NCBI GenBank assembly: GCA_902761735.1
Contig: CACWLL010000004.1
Span: 62,001-126,000, forward strand
Source of the DNA: an uncultured bacterium
GTDB taxonomy: Bacteria > Cyanobacteriota > Vampirovibrionia > Gastranaerophilales > Gastranaerophilaceae
Direction: 5' to 3'
Length of the DNA: 64,000 bases
Below, piece after piece: positions 8,061 to 16,782 of this stretch. Numbering within the stretch: the stretch's first letter is position 1; each line of letters begins with the position of its first letter. The translations under genes and the position numbers were made by a program. The notes below the pieces were generated by a model, which made no database searches, was not told the origin of the DNA, and was given only the letters and a program-made list of their open reading frames with translations.

Positions 8061-8696
8061 ATGACACTAGGTGTAATAGGTAAGAAATTGGGAATGACCC
8101 AGATATTTGACGAACAAGGTTTGGCAATTCCTGTAACTGTTATCAAGGTAGATGATATCGTTGTTACTCAGGTTAAAACTGTAGAAACAGACGGTTATAA
8201 TGCTATACAGGTTGGTACTGTTGCAGCAAAAGAAAAACACTTAACAAAAGCTCAAATAGGTCACTTCAAGAAAAACAGCTTGGAAAACTTCAGACACTTA
8301 CAAGAATTCCGTGTTGATAATCCTCAAGATTACAAAGTAGGTGACAAGATTGAATTATCAGTTCTTGATAACGTCGAAAAAGTAGACGTAACAGGAAAGT
8401 CAATCGGTAAAGGTTTTCAAGGTACTGTTAAAAGATGGAACTTCGGCAGAGGACCTATGGGTCACGGTTCAAAGAACCACAGAGAACCGGGTTCAATCGG
8501 TGCAGGTACAACTCCTAGCCGTGTTATCAAAGGTAAAAGAATGGCAGGTAACATGGGTAATGAAAGAGTTACCGTTACTAAGTTGAAACTTGTTAAAGTA
8601 GATGCAGAAAAGAACTTAGTATTGGTAAAAGGTTCTGTTCCGGGTTGTGAAGGTCGATTAGTTACAATCGTTCCAACAAGAACAAAATGGAATTAA
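8061..8696 (+). CDS. rplC: 50S ribosomal protein L3
   Basis: 211 residues, normal bacterial length. L3 binds 23S rRNA near the peptidyl transferase centre and helps start 50S assembly. Conserved block GKGFQGTVKRWNFGRGPMGH and HREPGSIGAGTTPSRV are intact. Start ATG at 8061 is preceded by AGAAAGGTAG. It follows a 277-base structured gap after rpsJ, so its expression may be set by that leader as well as by the upstream promoter. Confidence 0.97.
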   Translation: MTLGVIGKKLGMTQIFDEQGLAIPVTVIKVDDIVVTQVKTVETDGYNAIQVGTVAAKEKHLTKAQIGHFKKNSLENFRHLQEFRVDNPQDYKVGDKIELSVLDNVEKVDVTGKSIGKGFQGTVKRWNFGRGPMGHGSKNHREPGSIGAGTTPSRVIKGKRMAGNMGNERVTVTKLKLVKVDAEKNLVLVKGSVPGCEGRLVTIVPTRTKWN

Positions 8697-8805
8697 TAGA
8701 AAAATAAAGTATAAAAACAGAAAAGTTTTAAAAATCCCGAGTTGCCATATAAAACGGGAAACCGAAAGGGGTAACAGGCAGTAAATAAAGATAAGGAAAA
8801 GAAAA

Positions 8806-9435
8806 ATGGCAAAAGAAATATTAAGTACAACAGGTGAAAAATTAGGCGAAATAACATTAGCAAAGGAAGTTTTTGGTGTTGAACCTAATTTACACGTTAT
8901 GCATTTAGCATTGAGAAGACAATTAAACAATGCCCGTCAAGGTTCTGCTTGCGCTAAAACAAGAGCAGAAGTTTCAGGCGGCGGTAAAAAGCCTTGGAAA
9001 CAAAAAGGTACGGGTAGAGCAAGAGCAGGTTCTCTTCGTTCTCCATTGTTTGTTGGCGGTGGCGTAATCTTTGGACCAAAACCTAGAGATTTCTCTTTCT
9101 CTATGCCTCAAAAAGCTAGAAAATTAGCTTTGAAATCAGCTTTATCTTCAAGAAATGACCAATTGGTTATTGTAAAAGATTTTTCAAGCTTGACTGAACC
9201 AAAAACAAAATTGATGGCTTCAGCATTAAAATCTTTGAAATTAAACGGTAAAGTTCTTATCGTTGCTGATTTGAAAGCGGCTGAAAACCAAAACTTGGAA
9301 TTAGCAGCAAGAAATATTCCTTCAGTTAAATTGTTACTTCCATCAAATCTGAACGTTAAAGATTTGTTAGAAGCTGACAGCGTAGTTATTACTGAAGCTG
9401 CTGTTAAAGATATCACTGAAAGACTTAGCAAGTAA
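8806..9435 (+). CDS. rplD: 50S ribosomal protein L4
   Basis: 209 residues. L4 lines the peptide exit tunnel and in enterobacteria also represses its own operon. The tunnel-loop signature KPWKQKGTGRARAGS and GGGVIFGPKPRDFS are present. RBS AAGGAAAAG before the ATG at 8806. The 109-base gap from rplC holds no gene; it contains a GC-richer patch (CCCGAGTTG and ACGGGAAACCGAAAGGGG) that could fold. Confidence 0.97.
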   Translation: MAKEILSTTGEKLGEITLAKEVFGVEPNLHVMHLALRRQLNNARQGSACAKTRAEVSGGGKKPWKQKGTGRARAGSLRSPLFVGGGVIFGPKPRDFSFSMPQKARKLALKSALSSRNDQLVIVKDFSSLTEPKTKLMASALKSLKLNGKVLIVADLKAAENQNLELAARNIPSVKLLLPSNLNVKDLLEADSVVITEAAVKDITERLSK

Positions 9436-9462
9436 AATTAATTTAACAAAAGGAATAGAAAA

Positions 9463-9771
9463 ATGAGTAAAGACAGAACAAATACAGAAAAGTTATACGA
9501 CGTAATCAAAAAACCGTTGATTACAGAAAAATCTCGTATGGCAATGGCTTTGGGTCAATATACTTTTGAAGTAAGAAAAGATGCTACTAAAGTTGAAATT
9601 GCTCAAGCCGTAGAATTAGCTTTTCCGGGAAGAAAAGTTACAAGTGTAAATACTGTTTATATGCCTTCTCACACAAAGAGAATGGGATATAAGTTCGGAA
9701 GAACAGACAGTTCTAAAAAAGCAATCGTAACCATAGAAGGTGATCCGATTGAAATTTTAACGGCTGTATAA
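9463..9771 (+). CDS. rplW: 50S ribosomal protein L23
   Basis: 102 residues. L23 sits at the tunnel exit and is the docking site for trigger factor and SRP. The family motif [11 protein letters not shown] and the C-terminal [17 protein letters not shown] are clear. Start supported by AAAGGAATAG; only 27 bases from rplD. Confidence 0.96.
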   Translation: MSKDRTNTEKLYDVIKKPLITEKSRMAMALGQYTFEVRKDATKVEIAQAVELAFPGRKVTSVNTVYMPSHTKRMGYKFGRTDSSKKAIVTIEGDPIEILTAV

Positions 9772-9841
9772 GCTGTTAATTAAGGGGTGTATGGCATATA
9801 TCCCGCAAAGAAATTTACAAAGCCAAAAAAGGAGAAATAAA

Positions 9842-10672
9842 ATGGCAACCAGAAAAATTAATCCGACATCTCCGGGACAAAGAGGTATGACAAAGAGTGA
9901 TTATAGTGAAATTACTACAATGACTCCTGAAAAATCCCTGTTGAAAAAATTAAAGAAAACAGCAGGAAGAAATAATACCGGTAGAATTACATGTCGTCAT
10001 AAAGGCGGCGGTGTAAAAAGACAATACCGTGTAATTGATTTTAAACGTGAAAAATTTGGAGTACCGGCAGTAGTAAAAACTGTTGAATATGATCCAAACA
10101 GAAATGTAAGAATTTCATTGGTATTCTATGCAGATGGAGAAAAGAGATATATCTTAACTCCGGAAGGCTTGAATGTTGGTGATACAATAATCAGCGGTCC
10201 GGATGCACCTGTTCAAACAGGGAATGCTATTCCGTTGGAATTGATTCCGTTAGGTACTATGGTTCATAACATTGAACTTAACCCTGGTCGTGGCGGAGTT
10301 ATGGTTAGAGCCGCAGGTAATGCAGCTCAAGTAATGGCTAAAGAAGGTAACTATGTTACAATCAAACTTCCATCTTCAGAAATGAGAATGGTAAGAAAAG
10401 AATGTATGGCTACAATTGGAGTACTTGGTAACTCTGAATTCAAAAACTTATCATTAGGTAAGGCAGGTAGAAAGAGATACTTGGGTATCAGACCAACCGT
10501 ACGTGGTGTAACAATGAACCCTTGCGATCACCCTCACGGTGGTGGTGAAGGTAAAACCGGTCCTGGCGGACATCCTAAGACACCTTGGGGTAAACCGGCT
10601 CTTGGCTATAAGACCAGAAAATCCGGTAAAGCTTCTGATAAGTTAATTGTTAGAAGAAGAAAAGCAAAATAA
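9842..10672 (+). CDS. rplB: 50S ribosomal protein L2
   Basis: 276 residues, the usual length. L2 is needed for subunit joining and peptidyl transfer. The start [15 protein letters not shown] at 9842 follows AAAGGAGAAATAAA; an in-frame ATG at 9791 would add 17 residues lacking in the family. Conserved [11 protein letters not shown]-type RNA-binding region ([19 protein letters not shown]) and the catalytically important HPHGGGEG loop near the C-terminus ([16 protein letters not shown]) are intact. Confidence 0.97.
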   Translation: MATRKINPTSPGQRGMTKSDYSEITTMTPEKSLLKKLKKTAGRNNTGRITCRHKGGGVKRQYRVIDFKREKFGVPAVVKTVEYDPNRNVRISLVFYADGEKRYILTPEGLNVGDTIISGPDAPVQTGNAIPLELIPLGTMVHNIELNPGRGGVMVRAAGNAAQVMAKEGNYVTIKLPSSEMRMVRKECMATIGVLGNSEFKNLSLGKAGRKRYLGIRPTVRGVTMNPCDHPHGGGEGKTGPGGHPKTPWGKPALGYKTRKSGKASDKLIVRRRKAK

Positions 10673-10733
10673 ATAGCTTAAGTCGCTAAGCCGACGGCTA
10701 AAAGACAAAATAAACCATAAGGAGAAAATATTA

Positions 10734-11006
10734 ATGGCACGTTCATTAAAAAAAGGTCCATACGTAGAAGAAGCTCTACAAAAGAAAATTGACAAGATGA
10801 ATGAAAATTCTGAAAAGAAAGTTATAAAAACTTGGTCAAGAGCATCAATGATTGTACCTGCAATGTTAGGTCACACAATTGCTGTTCATAACGGTAAAAC
10901 TCACGTACCGGTATACGTAACAGAGCAAATGATTGGACACAAATTAGGTGAATTTGCACCTACAAGAATGTTTAAAGGACACGCAGGTTCTGCAAAGGTT
11001 AAGTAA
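10734..11006 (+). CDS. rpsS: 30S ribosomal protein S19
   Basis: 90 residues. S19 is a 30S head protein contacting S13 and the A-site tRNA region. Motifs [12 protein letters not shown] at the start and [16 protein letters not shown] near the end are diagnostic. RBS AAGGAGAAAAT precedes the ATG. Confidence 0.97.
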   Translation: MARSLKKGPYVEEALQKKIDKMNENSEKKVIKTWSRASMIVPAMLGHTIAVHNGKTHVPVYVTEQMIGHKLGEFAPTRMFKGHAGSAKVK

Positions 11007-11072
11007 TCTTTAAAGAACATACTTTAACCCGAAGGTTTCGGGTGCGGAACAAAGAAATAAAGGAAATTAAAA

Positions 11073-11402
11073 ATGGAAGCACAAGCAAAACAAACAGATA
11101 TAAAAATGACAGCAAGAAAATTGCGTCGCGTAATTAATGAAGTTCGCGGCAAAAAAGTTCTTGAAGCTCAAGATATGTTACGTTTTATGCCTTATTTTGC
11201 AGCAAGAGTAGTTGAAAAGAATTTGAAAGCTGCTGTTGCAAATGCTCAGGAAAAATTCGGTGTTTCTGCTGAAACTTTAAAGGTTTCGGAAATATATGCC
11301 GATGAAAGCCAAACTCTTAGAAGAGCTAAACCAAGAGCTCAAGGTCGAATCTATAAGAGATTAAAACGTACTTCACACCTTACAATTAAGGTAAGTGACT
11401 AA
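11073..11402 (+). CDS. rplV: 50S ribosomal protein L22
   Basis: 109 residues. L22 contacts all 23S domains, and its beta-hairpin lines the exit tunnel. The motif KMTARKLRRVINEVRGKK and the C-terminal RRAKPRAQGRIYKRLKRTSH are clear. RBS AAAGGAAATT. The 66-base gap before it carries a small hairpin, CCCGAA-ggt-TTCGGG, at 11028-11042. Confidence 0.96.
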   Translation: MEAQAKQTDIKMTARKLRRVINEVRGKKVLEAQDMLRFMPYFAARVVEKNLKAAVANAQEKFGVSAETLKVSEIYADESQTLRRAKPRAQGRIYKRLKRTSHLTIKVSD

Positions 11403-11436
11403 ACTGAATGTTAGTAAAAAGATAAAGGTATAAAAA

Positions 11437-12165
11437 ATGGGACAAAAAACACATCCAAACGGATTTAGAGTAGGTATCATCAAATCTTGGGCAAGCACAT
11501 GGTATGCTTCGTTCAAAGAATACCGTACTTTTATAAAAGAAGATCATCAAATAAGAAAATTCGTTAAGAAAAAATTATACGCAGCAGGCGTATCAAAAAT
11601 CTTGATTTCAAGAATTGAAAACAAGAGTACTACAATTACCGTTGTAACTGCAAAACCGGGTATCGTTGTCGGAAGAGGCGGTCAAGGTATTGATGAATTA
11701 AGACAAGAAGTTTCAAAATTCATAGGTAAACCGGTTATTATTAATGTAGTTGAAGTTGCAAGAATTGATGCGGATGCTCAATTGGTTGCTGAAAATATAG
11801 CTCAACAACTTGAAAAACGTGTAGCTTTCAGACGTGCTATGAAGCAAGCAATGCAACGTACTATGAGATCAGGCGTTCAAGGTATTAAAATTATGGTATC
11901 AGGACGTTTGGGCGGTGCAGAAATTGCCCGTTCCGAATGGGCAAAAGAAGGTAGAATCCCTCTTCAAACTCTTAGAGCTGACGTTGATTACGGTTTTACC
12001 GAAGCAGATACAATTATGGGTAAAATTGGTGTTAAGGTTTGGATTTTCAAGGGCGATTTAATGCCGGGCGAAAAAGCAGACATGAACATTAAAGCAAAAA
12101 CAGGTAAAGAAGGTTCTGAAAGAGGCGGACGCCGCAGAAGAAGAGCCATTGAAACTACCGATTAG
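11437..12165 (+). CDS. rpsC: 30S ribosomal protein S3
   Basis: 242 residues. S3 guards the mRNA entry channel. N-terminal [13 protein letters not shown], the KH domain core [18 protein letters not shown], and the C-terminal domain motif [20 protein letters not shown] are intact. The basic tail ends with a Gly/Arg-rich run (RGGRRRRRA). Start supported by the AAAGG-type sequence before the ATG. Confidence 0.97.
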   Translation: MGQKTHPNGFRVGIIKSWASTWYASFKEYRTFIKEDHQIRKFVKKKLYAAGVSKILISRIENKSTTITVVTAKPGIVVGRGGQGIDELRQEVSKFIGKPVIINVVEVARIDADAQLVAENIAQQLEKRVAFRRAMKQAMQRTMRSGVQGIKIMVSGRLGGAEIARSEWAKEGRIPLQTLRADVDYGFTEADTIMGKIGVKVWIFKGDLMPGEKADMNIKAKTGKEGSERGGRRRRRAIETTD

Positions 12166-12204
12166 TAGACAAATTAAAGAAAATAATTAACAGGAGTAAA
12201 TAAA

Positions 12205-12624
12205 ATGTTACAGCCTAAAAAAACTAAATATCGTAAAATGATGAAAGGCAGAATGAAAGGACATGAAACAAGAGGTACAAAACTTGAGTTTGGTTCCTAT
12301 GCATTGCAAGCCTTAGAACCTGGTTGGATTACCAGTCGTCAAATAGAGGCAGCGCGTCGTGCAATGACTCGTGAAATCAAACGTGGCGGTAATGTTTGGA
12401 TTAAAATATTCCCTGATAAACCAATTACTGCAAAACCGGCAGAAACTCGTATGGGTTCAGGTAAAGGTAATTTGGAATACTGGGTAGCAGTAGTTAAGCC
12501 AAACAGAATCCTTTTCGAACTTGAATATTTTGATAGAAATGTTGCTGTTAATGCATTACAGCTTGCAGCTCAAAAGCTTCCTATCAAAGTAAAAGTTGTA
12601 GAAAAATCAAAGTTAGAAGCTTAA
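12205..12624 (+). CDS. rplP: 50S ribosomal protein L16
   Basis: 139 residues. L16 organises the A-site tRNA contact on the 50S subunit. The start [19 protein letters not shown] and the signature [19 protein letters not shown] are typical. RBS CAGGAG eight bases before the ATG. Confidence 0.97.
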   Translation: MLQPKKTKYRKMMKGRMKGHETRGTKLEFGSYALQALEPGWITSRQIEAARRAMTREIKRGGNVWIKIFPDKPITAKPAETRMGSGKGNLEYWVAVVKPNRILFELEYFDRNVAVNALQLAAQKLPIKVKVVEKSKLEA

Positions 12625-12643
12625 GTAAAAGGAAATTAATAAA

Positions 12644-12841
12644 ATGAAATTAAGTGAAATGCGCGAAAAAACAGTTGACGAGTTAAAAAGTGCTATCATA
12701 GATTGGAAAAAAGAGTTATTGGACAACAAATTAAAACTTGCTACATCAGGTTTAGAAAACACTGCTCTAATTTCAAAAACAAAACGCTTAATAGCTCAAG
12801 CAAAAACTGTAATTAAAGAAAAAGAGGTAAAAAATGCCTAA
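12644..12841 (+). CDS. rpmC: 50S ribosomal protein L29
   Basis: 65 residues, two-helix protein near the tunnel exit. MKLSEMREKTVDELKSAI and the LATSGLENTALISKTKRLIA region fit the family. RBS AAAGGAAATT. It overlaps the rpsQ start by 8 bases, so the pair is probably translationally coupled. Confidence 0.95.
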   Translation: MKLSEMREKTVDELKSAIIDWKKELLDNKLKLATSGLENTALISKTKRLIAQAKTVIKEKEVKNA

Positions 12842-13079
12842 GAAAGAAAAACAAGGAATAGTAGTAAGCAACAAAATGGACAAAACTATTGTAGTTAGAG
12901 TTGCTGAATATGCTTCACATCCGAAATACAAAAAGATTATTGAATCTAACAAAAACTACAAAGCTCACGATGAAAACAATGTTTGCAATATCGGTGATAC
13001 TGTGAGAATTGTTGAATCAAGACCTATTTCAGGCGACAAACGTTGGACATTGTCTGAAGTTGTTGAACAGGTTAAGTAG
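12834..13079 (+). CDS. rpsQ: 30S ribosomal protein S17
   Basis: 81 residues. S17 binds 16S rRNA early in 30S assembly. OB-fold motifs GIVVSNKMDKTIVVRVAEY and GDTVRIVESRPISGDKRW are characteristic. Its ATG lies inside the last codons of rpmC behind AAAGAGG. Confidence 0.96.
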   Translation: MPKKEKQGIVVSNKMDKTIVVRVAEYASHPKYKKIIESNKNYKAHDENNVCNIGDTVRIVESRPISGDKRWTLSEVVEQVK

Positions 13080-13160
13080 TCTGATTCGGATTAATGTAAA
13101 GACAACATTACCACTGAGTAATGAGAGGTCGAAAGTTAAGTAAAATAAAGGAAAAGAACA

Positions 13161-13529
13161 ATGATACAACAAGAAACAAGACTTGAAGTCGCTGATAACA
13201 CAGGTGCAAAACAATTGTTATGTATACGTGTTATGGGTAGTTCAAATAAAAAATTTGCGGCAGTAGGTGATGAAATTGTTGCAACCGTAAAAGATGCAAC
13301 TCCTAATATGACCGTAAAAAAATCTGAAGTTGTACGTGCTGTTATCGTCAGAACAAAAGCAGATATTAAACGTCAAGACGGTTCTGTTATCAGATTTGAT
13401 GAAAATGCAGCAGTAATTATTAACAAAGATGGAAACCCTCGTGGTACTCGTGTTTTCGGGCCGGTTGCCCGTGAACTTCGTGACAAAGGCTATATGAAGA
13501 TAGTTTCTTTGGCTCCGGAGGTTATTTAA
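13161..13529 (+). CDS. rplN: 50S ribosomal protein L14
   Basis: 122 residues, exact family length. L14 is at the subunit interface and binds the silencing factor Rsf[21 protein letters not shown] and the C-terminal [20 protein letters not shown] are clear. RBS AAAGGAAAAG. An 81-base gap separates it from rpsQ. Confidence 0.97.
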   Translation: MIQQETRLEVADNTGAKQLLCIRVMGSSNKKFAAVGDEIVATVKDATPNMTVKKSEVVRAVIVRTKADIKRQDGSVIRFDENAAVIINKDGNPRGTRVFGPVARELRDKGYMKIVSLAPEVI

Positions 13530-13615
13530 TTACTGTACAGTCAGGTTACAAATTGAAGCAAAATTAAATTCAAAGGTCGATTTTGTTTCGTAGTAAAAAC
13601 ATAAAGGATAAAAAA

Positions 13616-13954
13616 ATGGCAGATAATAAGAAAAAAACTTTACATGTAAAAAACGGTGACAGAGTTATTGTTACTGCTGGTAAAGATAAAGGAAAAATCG
13701 GTAACGTAAAAAAAGTTATGCCTTCTGATTCAAAAGTTCTTGTTGAAGGTATAAATATGGTTACTAAAGCACAAAGACCTCAACCTATGATGGGGATTCA
13801 GGGAGGATTGATTAAAAAAGAAGCTCCGTTGGATTCTTCAAACGTAATGGTTGTATGTCAAGCTTGTGAAAAACCTACAAGAATCAAACACGCTGTTATT
13901 AATGGCAAGAAGGTTCGTGTTTGTAAAAAATGTGGTGAGCAATTAGATGTGTAA
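13616..13954 (+). CDS. rplX: 50S ribosomal protein L24 with zinc-ribbon tail
   Basis: 112 residues from the ATG at 13616 (RBS AAAGGATA); an in-frame start at 13583 would add 11 residues not seen in the family. L24 starts 50S assembly on domain I of 23S rRNA. The KOW motif GDRVIVTAGKDKGKIGNV is followed by a C-terminal four-cysteine cluster, Cys81/84 and Cys103/106, that can bind zinc and occurs in many bacterial L24 proteins. Confidence 0.96.
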   Translation: MADNKKKTLHVKNGDRVIVTAGKDKGKIGNVKKVMPSDSKVLVEGINMVTKAQRPQPMMGIQGGLIKKEAPLDSSNVMVVCQACEKPTRIKHAVINGKKVRVCKKCGEQLDV

Positions 13955-14002
13955 GGTTTATTTCAAATAAACATATGCATCGCTAGAATTGAGGAAATAA
14001 AA

Positions 14003-14560
14003 ATGACAAAAACTGAAAACTTAAAGAAAAGATATGACGAAGAAGTTAAAAAGGCTTTGAAAGAAAAGTTCGGTTATAAGAATGATATGCAAATACCTAA
14101 ACTTAACAAAATCGTTTTGAATATGGGTGTAGGTGAAGCATCTCACAATTCCAAAATAGCTGAAACTATTGAAGGTCAATTAACAAAAATCGCAGGACAA
14201 AAATGTGTTGTTACAAAAGCTAAAAAATCAATCGCATCATATAAATTAAGAGAAGGAATGCCGGTTGGTGCAATGGCAACACTTAGAGGGGAAAGAATGT
14301 ACGATTTCTTGCAAAAATTAATCTGCGTTGTATTCCCTCGTATTCGTGACTTCAGAGGTATAAGCCCGAAAGCATTTGACGGCCGTGGCAACTATACTTT
14401 GGGGTTGAAAGAACAATCTTTATTCCCTGAAATTACCTATGAAGAAGTTGATCTTGTAAAAGGTATGAATGTTTCAATTATTACTACTGCAAAAACTGAT
14501 GATGAAGCAAGAGAATTATTGAAATTATTGGGTATGCCTTTTAAGGGTATGAATAAGTAA
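14003..14560 (+). CDS. rplE: 50S ribosomal protein L5
   Basis: 185 residues. L5 binds 5S rRNA and contacts P-site tRNA. Motifs [16 protein letters not shown] and [20 protein letters not shown] are intact. RBS TTGAGGAAAT before the ATG at 14003. Confidence 0.97.
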   Translation: MTKTENLKKRYDEEVKKALKEKFGYKNDMQIPKLNKIVLNMGVGEASHNSKIAETIEGQLTKIAGQKCVVTKAKKSIASYKLREGMPVGAMATLRGERMYDFLQKLICVVFPRIRDFRGISPKAFDGRGNYTLGLKEQSLFPEITYEEVDLVKGMNVSIITTAKTDDEARELLKLLGMPFKGMNK

Positions 14561-14624
14561 AAATACGATGGACTTTTGTCCGTCACAAAAAGTAAATTAT
14601 TAAACAACAATAAAGGAGAAATTC

Positions 14625-14831
14625 ATGGCTAAGAAAGCGATGATAGACAAAGAATTAAAAAGAGAAAATCTGGTAGCAGCAGGAAAATATCCGAAAGTTA
14701 GACTTCACAACAGATGTTCAATTTGCGGACGTCCTCACGGTTATCACAGAGATTTCGGTCTTTGCAGAATTTGTCTTAGAAAAATGGCACACGAAGGCTT
14801 ACTTCCGGGTGTTACAAAAGCTAGCTGGTAA
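14625..14831 (+). CDS. rpsZ: 30S ribosomal protein S14, zinc-binding type
   Basis: 68 residues, slightly longer than the usual 61-residue zinc form. Four zinc ligands Cys31, Cys34, Cys47 and Cys50 are present, and the end [10 protein letters not shown] is typical. RBS AAAGGAGAAATTC. It is the last gene of the first ribosomal unit; a strong terminator follows, whereas in most bacteria rpsH comes next. Confidence 0.96.
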   Translation: MAKKAMIDKELKRENLVAAGKYPKVRLHNRCSICGRPHGYHRDFGLCRICLRKMAHEGLLPGVTKASW

Positions 14832-14941
14832 CATAACAGCTGTGGTAAATTCCGCAGGTGTATATGCTATTTTGCGAATTAAAGGTATGATGCATATATC
14901 TTTAACAGTATAGTTTTAATATTAAAATTAACAATAATTAT

Positions 14942-14975
14942 AAAAGGTTCGGTCAGCTGCCGAACCTTTTTATAT
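14942..14975 (+). terminator. Terminator ending the rpsJ-S14 unit
   Basis: Stem AAAAGGTTCGG (14942-14952) with CCGAACCTTTT (14960-14970), 7-base loop, then T-rich sequence. It lies about 110 bases after the S14 stop and means that rpsH needs its own promoter. Confidence 0.85.
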
Positions 14976-15100
14976 ATAATTTGTAAATTTTTGTATACTT
15001 ATGCATCATAAATATCAATTTAAACATGCAAAATTTCTTTAACTATATATAGGGATTATATTTATGCAATGGGATTAATATTTATGAAAGGGGTTTTACA

Positions 15101-15931
15101 ATGGCTATTGGAGATGTCAGAGATACTGTAAGTAACAATAATTTACCTTGGAACGAAAGATTAGCATTAGAACTTGATGCGGCTGATGGTAAACGTGATG
15201 GAAAAATTAATTATGATATTTGGAATGGATTTTTGAAAAAAATTGGCAGTCGCGGTAATAAAATAAGCGTATTTATAAATTTAAAAAATGCCGCAAAAAG
15301 TTTTAATTATTATAGTAATAAAAAAGATAACGGAATTGTTAATTGGGAAAATTGGGAAGAATTATTAACAGATTATCAGAAGGATTTGGGTTTGGTATCA
15401 TACAGTTCAAAGCCAAAGCCCCCAGCAGCAAGTTCCCAAGAGCTAAAGGAAGAGGATTTATCTACTAAAAAGGAGCATACTTCAGTAGATGAAAATACAT
15501 CTAAAATGCAGGCAGAAGCTTTAGATGATAAAACAACTGAAAATAGTACAAATCCAACTTTACAGGATAATAAATCGAATGAACGGCCAAAATATGACTT
15601 AGAATCTGAGTTAAATACTTATATTGAGGTAAAAGGTTATGTTCTAAATAAAAATGTAAATGGACGAAAGACTTACATGGATAAAAAGAAAAATAAACTT
15701 TTCGTCACAGAATATGCTAATGGAAATAGAGAAGTAGCTACTGAATTAAAATCGGGGCAGAAAGTTGATTTACGCATTATAAATTTAGACGGTTATATAC
15801 TTCAGGAATCTTCATTCACATATGAAGATAAAGGTAAAAAAGAAATAGAAATTAGAAAAATATACCAAGAAGATGGTTCATTTAAGGAACTAACGTTTAT
15901 CAATGGTGAACAAATTGTTCCTGAAGAATAA
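15101..15931 (+). CDS. EF-hand-like orphan protein inside the ribosomal cluster
   Basis: 276 residues, not recognised, no signal peptide or membrane segment. The N-terminal 100 residues have two imperfect EF-hand-like loops, LDAADGKRDGKINYDIW and NKKDNGIVNWENWEELL. A Lys/Glu/Ser-rich low-complexity linker follows (about 103-165), then a C-terminal beta-rich region with short DGYILQESSFTYED-type units. The plan matches the protein at 2278. The start has AAAGGGG ten bases upstream, preceded by an AT-rich region with ACTATATATAGGG. It sits between the terminator after S14 and the rpsH promoter, so it is transcribed alone. Base use is more AT-rich than in the ribosomal genes. Confidence 0.75.
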   Translation: MAIGDVRDTVSNNNLPWNERLALELDAADGKRDGKINYDIWNGFLKKIGSRGNKISVFINLKNAAKSFNYYSNKKDNGIVNWENWEELLTDYQKDLGLVSYSSKPKPPAASSQELKEEDLSTKKEHTSVDENTSKMQAEALDDKTTENSTNPTLQDNKSNERPKYDLESELNTYIEVKGYVLNKNVNGRKTYMDKKKNKLFVTEYANGNREVATELKSGQKVDLRIINLDGYILQESSFTYEDKGKKEIEIRKIYQEDGSFKELTFINGEQIVPEE

Positions 15932-16222
15932 CTCTATAGGAACCAAGTTTGTATAAAAATGCCACAATTAAATTAATATAAAAAGCAATCGAATATTTCT
16001 TAAAAAAATTACTTGTATTATAAAAATTTTTATGTTAGCATCAGGTTGTACAGTTCCGAACTGCCAAAATAAGCGGGATGATTAAATTAAAAATCTTATA
16101 ACTCGCAACATTAATTTGGTAAGCGGTGTGATAGCTTAGATACTGCCTGAGAACTGCAGGTAAGTCTGGTAATTTATCGGGAAAGGTCAGATTTTCTGAA
16201 ACCGACCGAAAGGAGAAAAATT
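15932..16222 (+). other. Promoter and long leader of rpsH, 291 bases
   Basis: No gene. A promoter lies at 16013-16041, and the roughly 175-base leader after it has paired segments: CAGTTC-CGAACTG at about 16049-16062, CTGC-CTGAGAA-CTGCAGG near 16144-16161, and GGTCAG with CTGAAACCGACC around 16184-16208. The end reads CCGAAAGGAG, the ribosome site of rpsH. The length and paired segments suggest translational control of S8; S8 is a known autogenous repressor in other bacteria. Confidence 0.4.
16013..16041 (+). promoter_or_regulatory. Candidate promoter of rpsH
   Basis: TTGTAT (16013-16018), 17-base spacer, TAGCAT (16036-16041). It lies downstream of the preceding orphan gene and upstream of the structured rpsH leader. 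Confidence 0.45.
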
Positions 16223-16621
16223 ATGTCAATGACAGATCCGATAGCAGATATGCTAACAAGAATTAGAAACGCTAATATGGTTTCTCATGAAACAGTTGAA
16301 GTTCCTGCTTCAAAATTAAAAATAGAACTTGCAAAACTTTTGAAGTCAGAAGGTTTTATTACCGATTACGAAGTAAAAGAATCCGGCAAATTTAAGGTTA
16401 TTGTTATAACGTTAAAATATGATGCTAACAGAAAACCTGTTATTTCAAAATTAGAAAGAATTTCAAAACCAGGTTTGAGAACTTACCATAAAGCCAAAAA
16501 CCTTCCTAAAGTTTTGGGTGGTTTAGGTGTTGCAATTATTTCAACAAGCAAAGGCTTATTAACAGACAGAAAAGCTCGCAAAGAAAATGTTGGCGGCGAA
16601 GTTCTTTGTTACATATACTAA
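16223..16621 (+). CDS. rpsH: 30S ribosomal protein S8
   Basis: 132 residues, normal length. S8 organises the central domain of 16S rRNA and in Escherichia coli represses the spc operon. N-terminal [18 protein letters not shown] and C-terminal [20 protein letters not shown] are clear. RBS AAAGGAG eight bases before the ATG. Here it stands alone between its own promoter/leader and its own terminator, separated from S14 and L6 by orphan genes. Confidence 0.97.
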   Translation: MSMTDPIADMLTRIRNANMVSHETVEVPASKLKIELAKLLKSEGFITDYEVKESGKFKVIVITLKYDANRKPVISKLERISKPGLRTYHKAKNLPKVLGGLGVAIISTSKGLLTDRKARKENVGGEVLCYIY

Positions 16622-16642
16622 TTTGTAATAACAAATTTATTA

Positions 16643-16677
16643 AAAAGAGAGTCGAATTTAATTCGGCTCTTTTTTTG
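16643..16677 (+). terminator. Terminator of rpsH
   Basis: Stem GAGTCGAAT-tta-ATTCGGCTC (one G-T pair) flanked by AAA and followed by seven T residues, 25 bases after the rpsH stop. Confidence 0.85.
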
Positions 16678-16782
16678 TGCAAAAACATTTGTAAACTTTT
16701 GTAACAACATGCAAACATGCTGAAATTCGGGATTTTGCCATGTTTTTATATATATGAGAGCAAAAAATAAGAAGAGGCTATT

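Noticed and set aside
9791-9841. Longer N-terminus of L2
   Set aside because: The family begins at [14 protein letters not shown] and the ribosome site AAAGGAG precedes that ATG.
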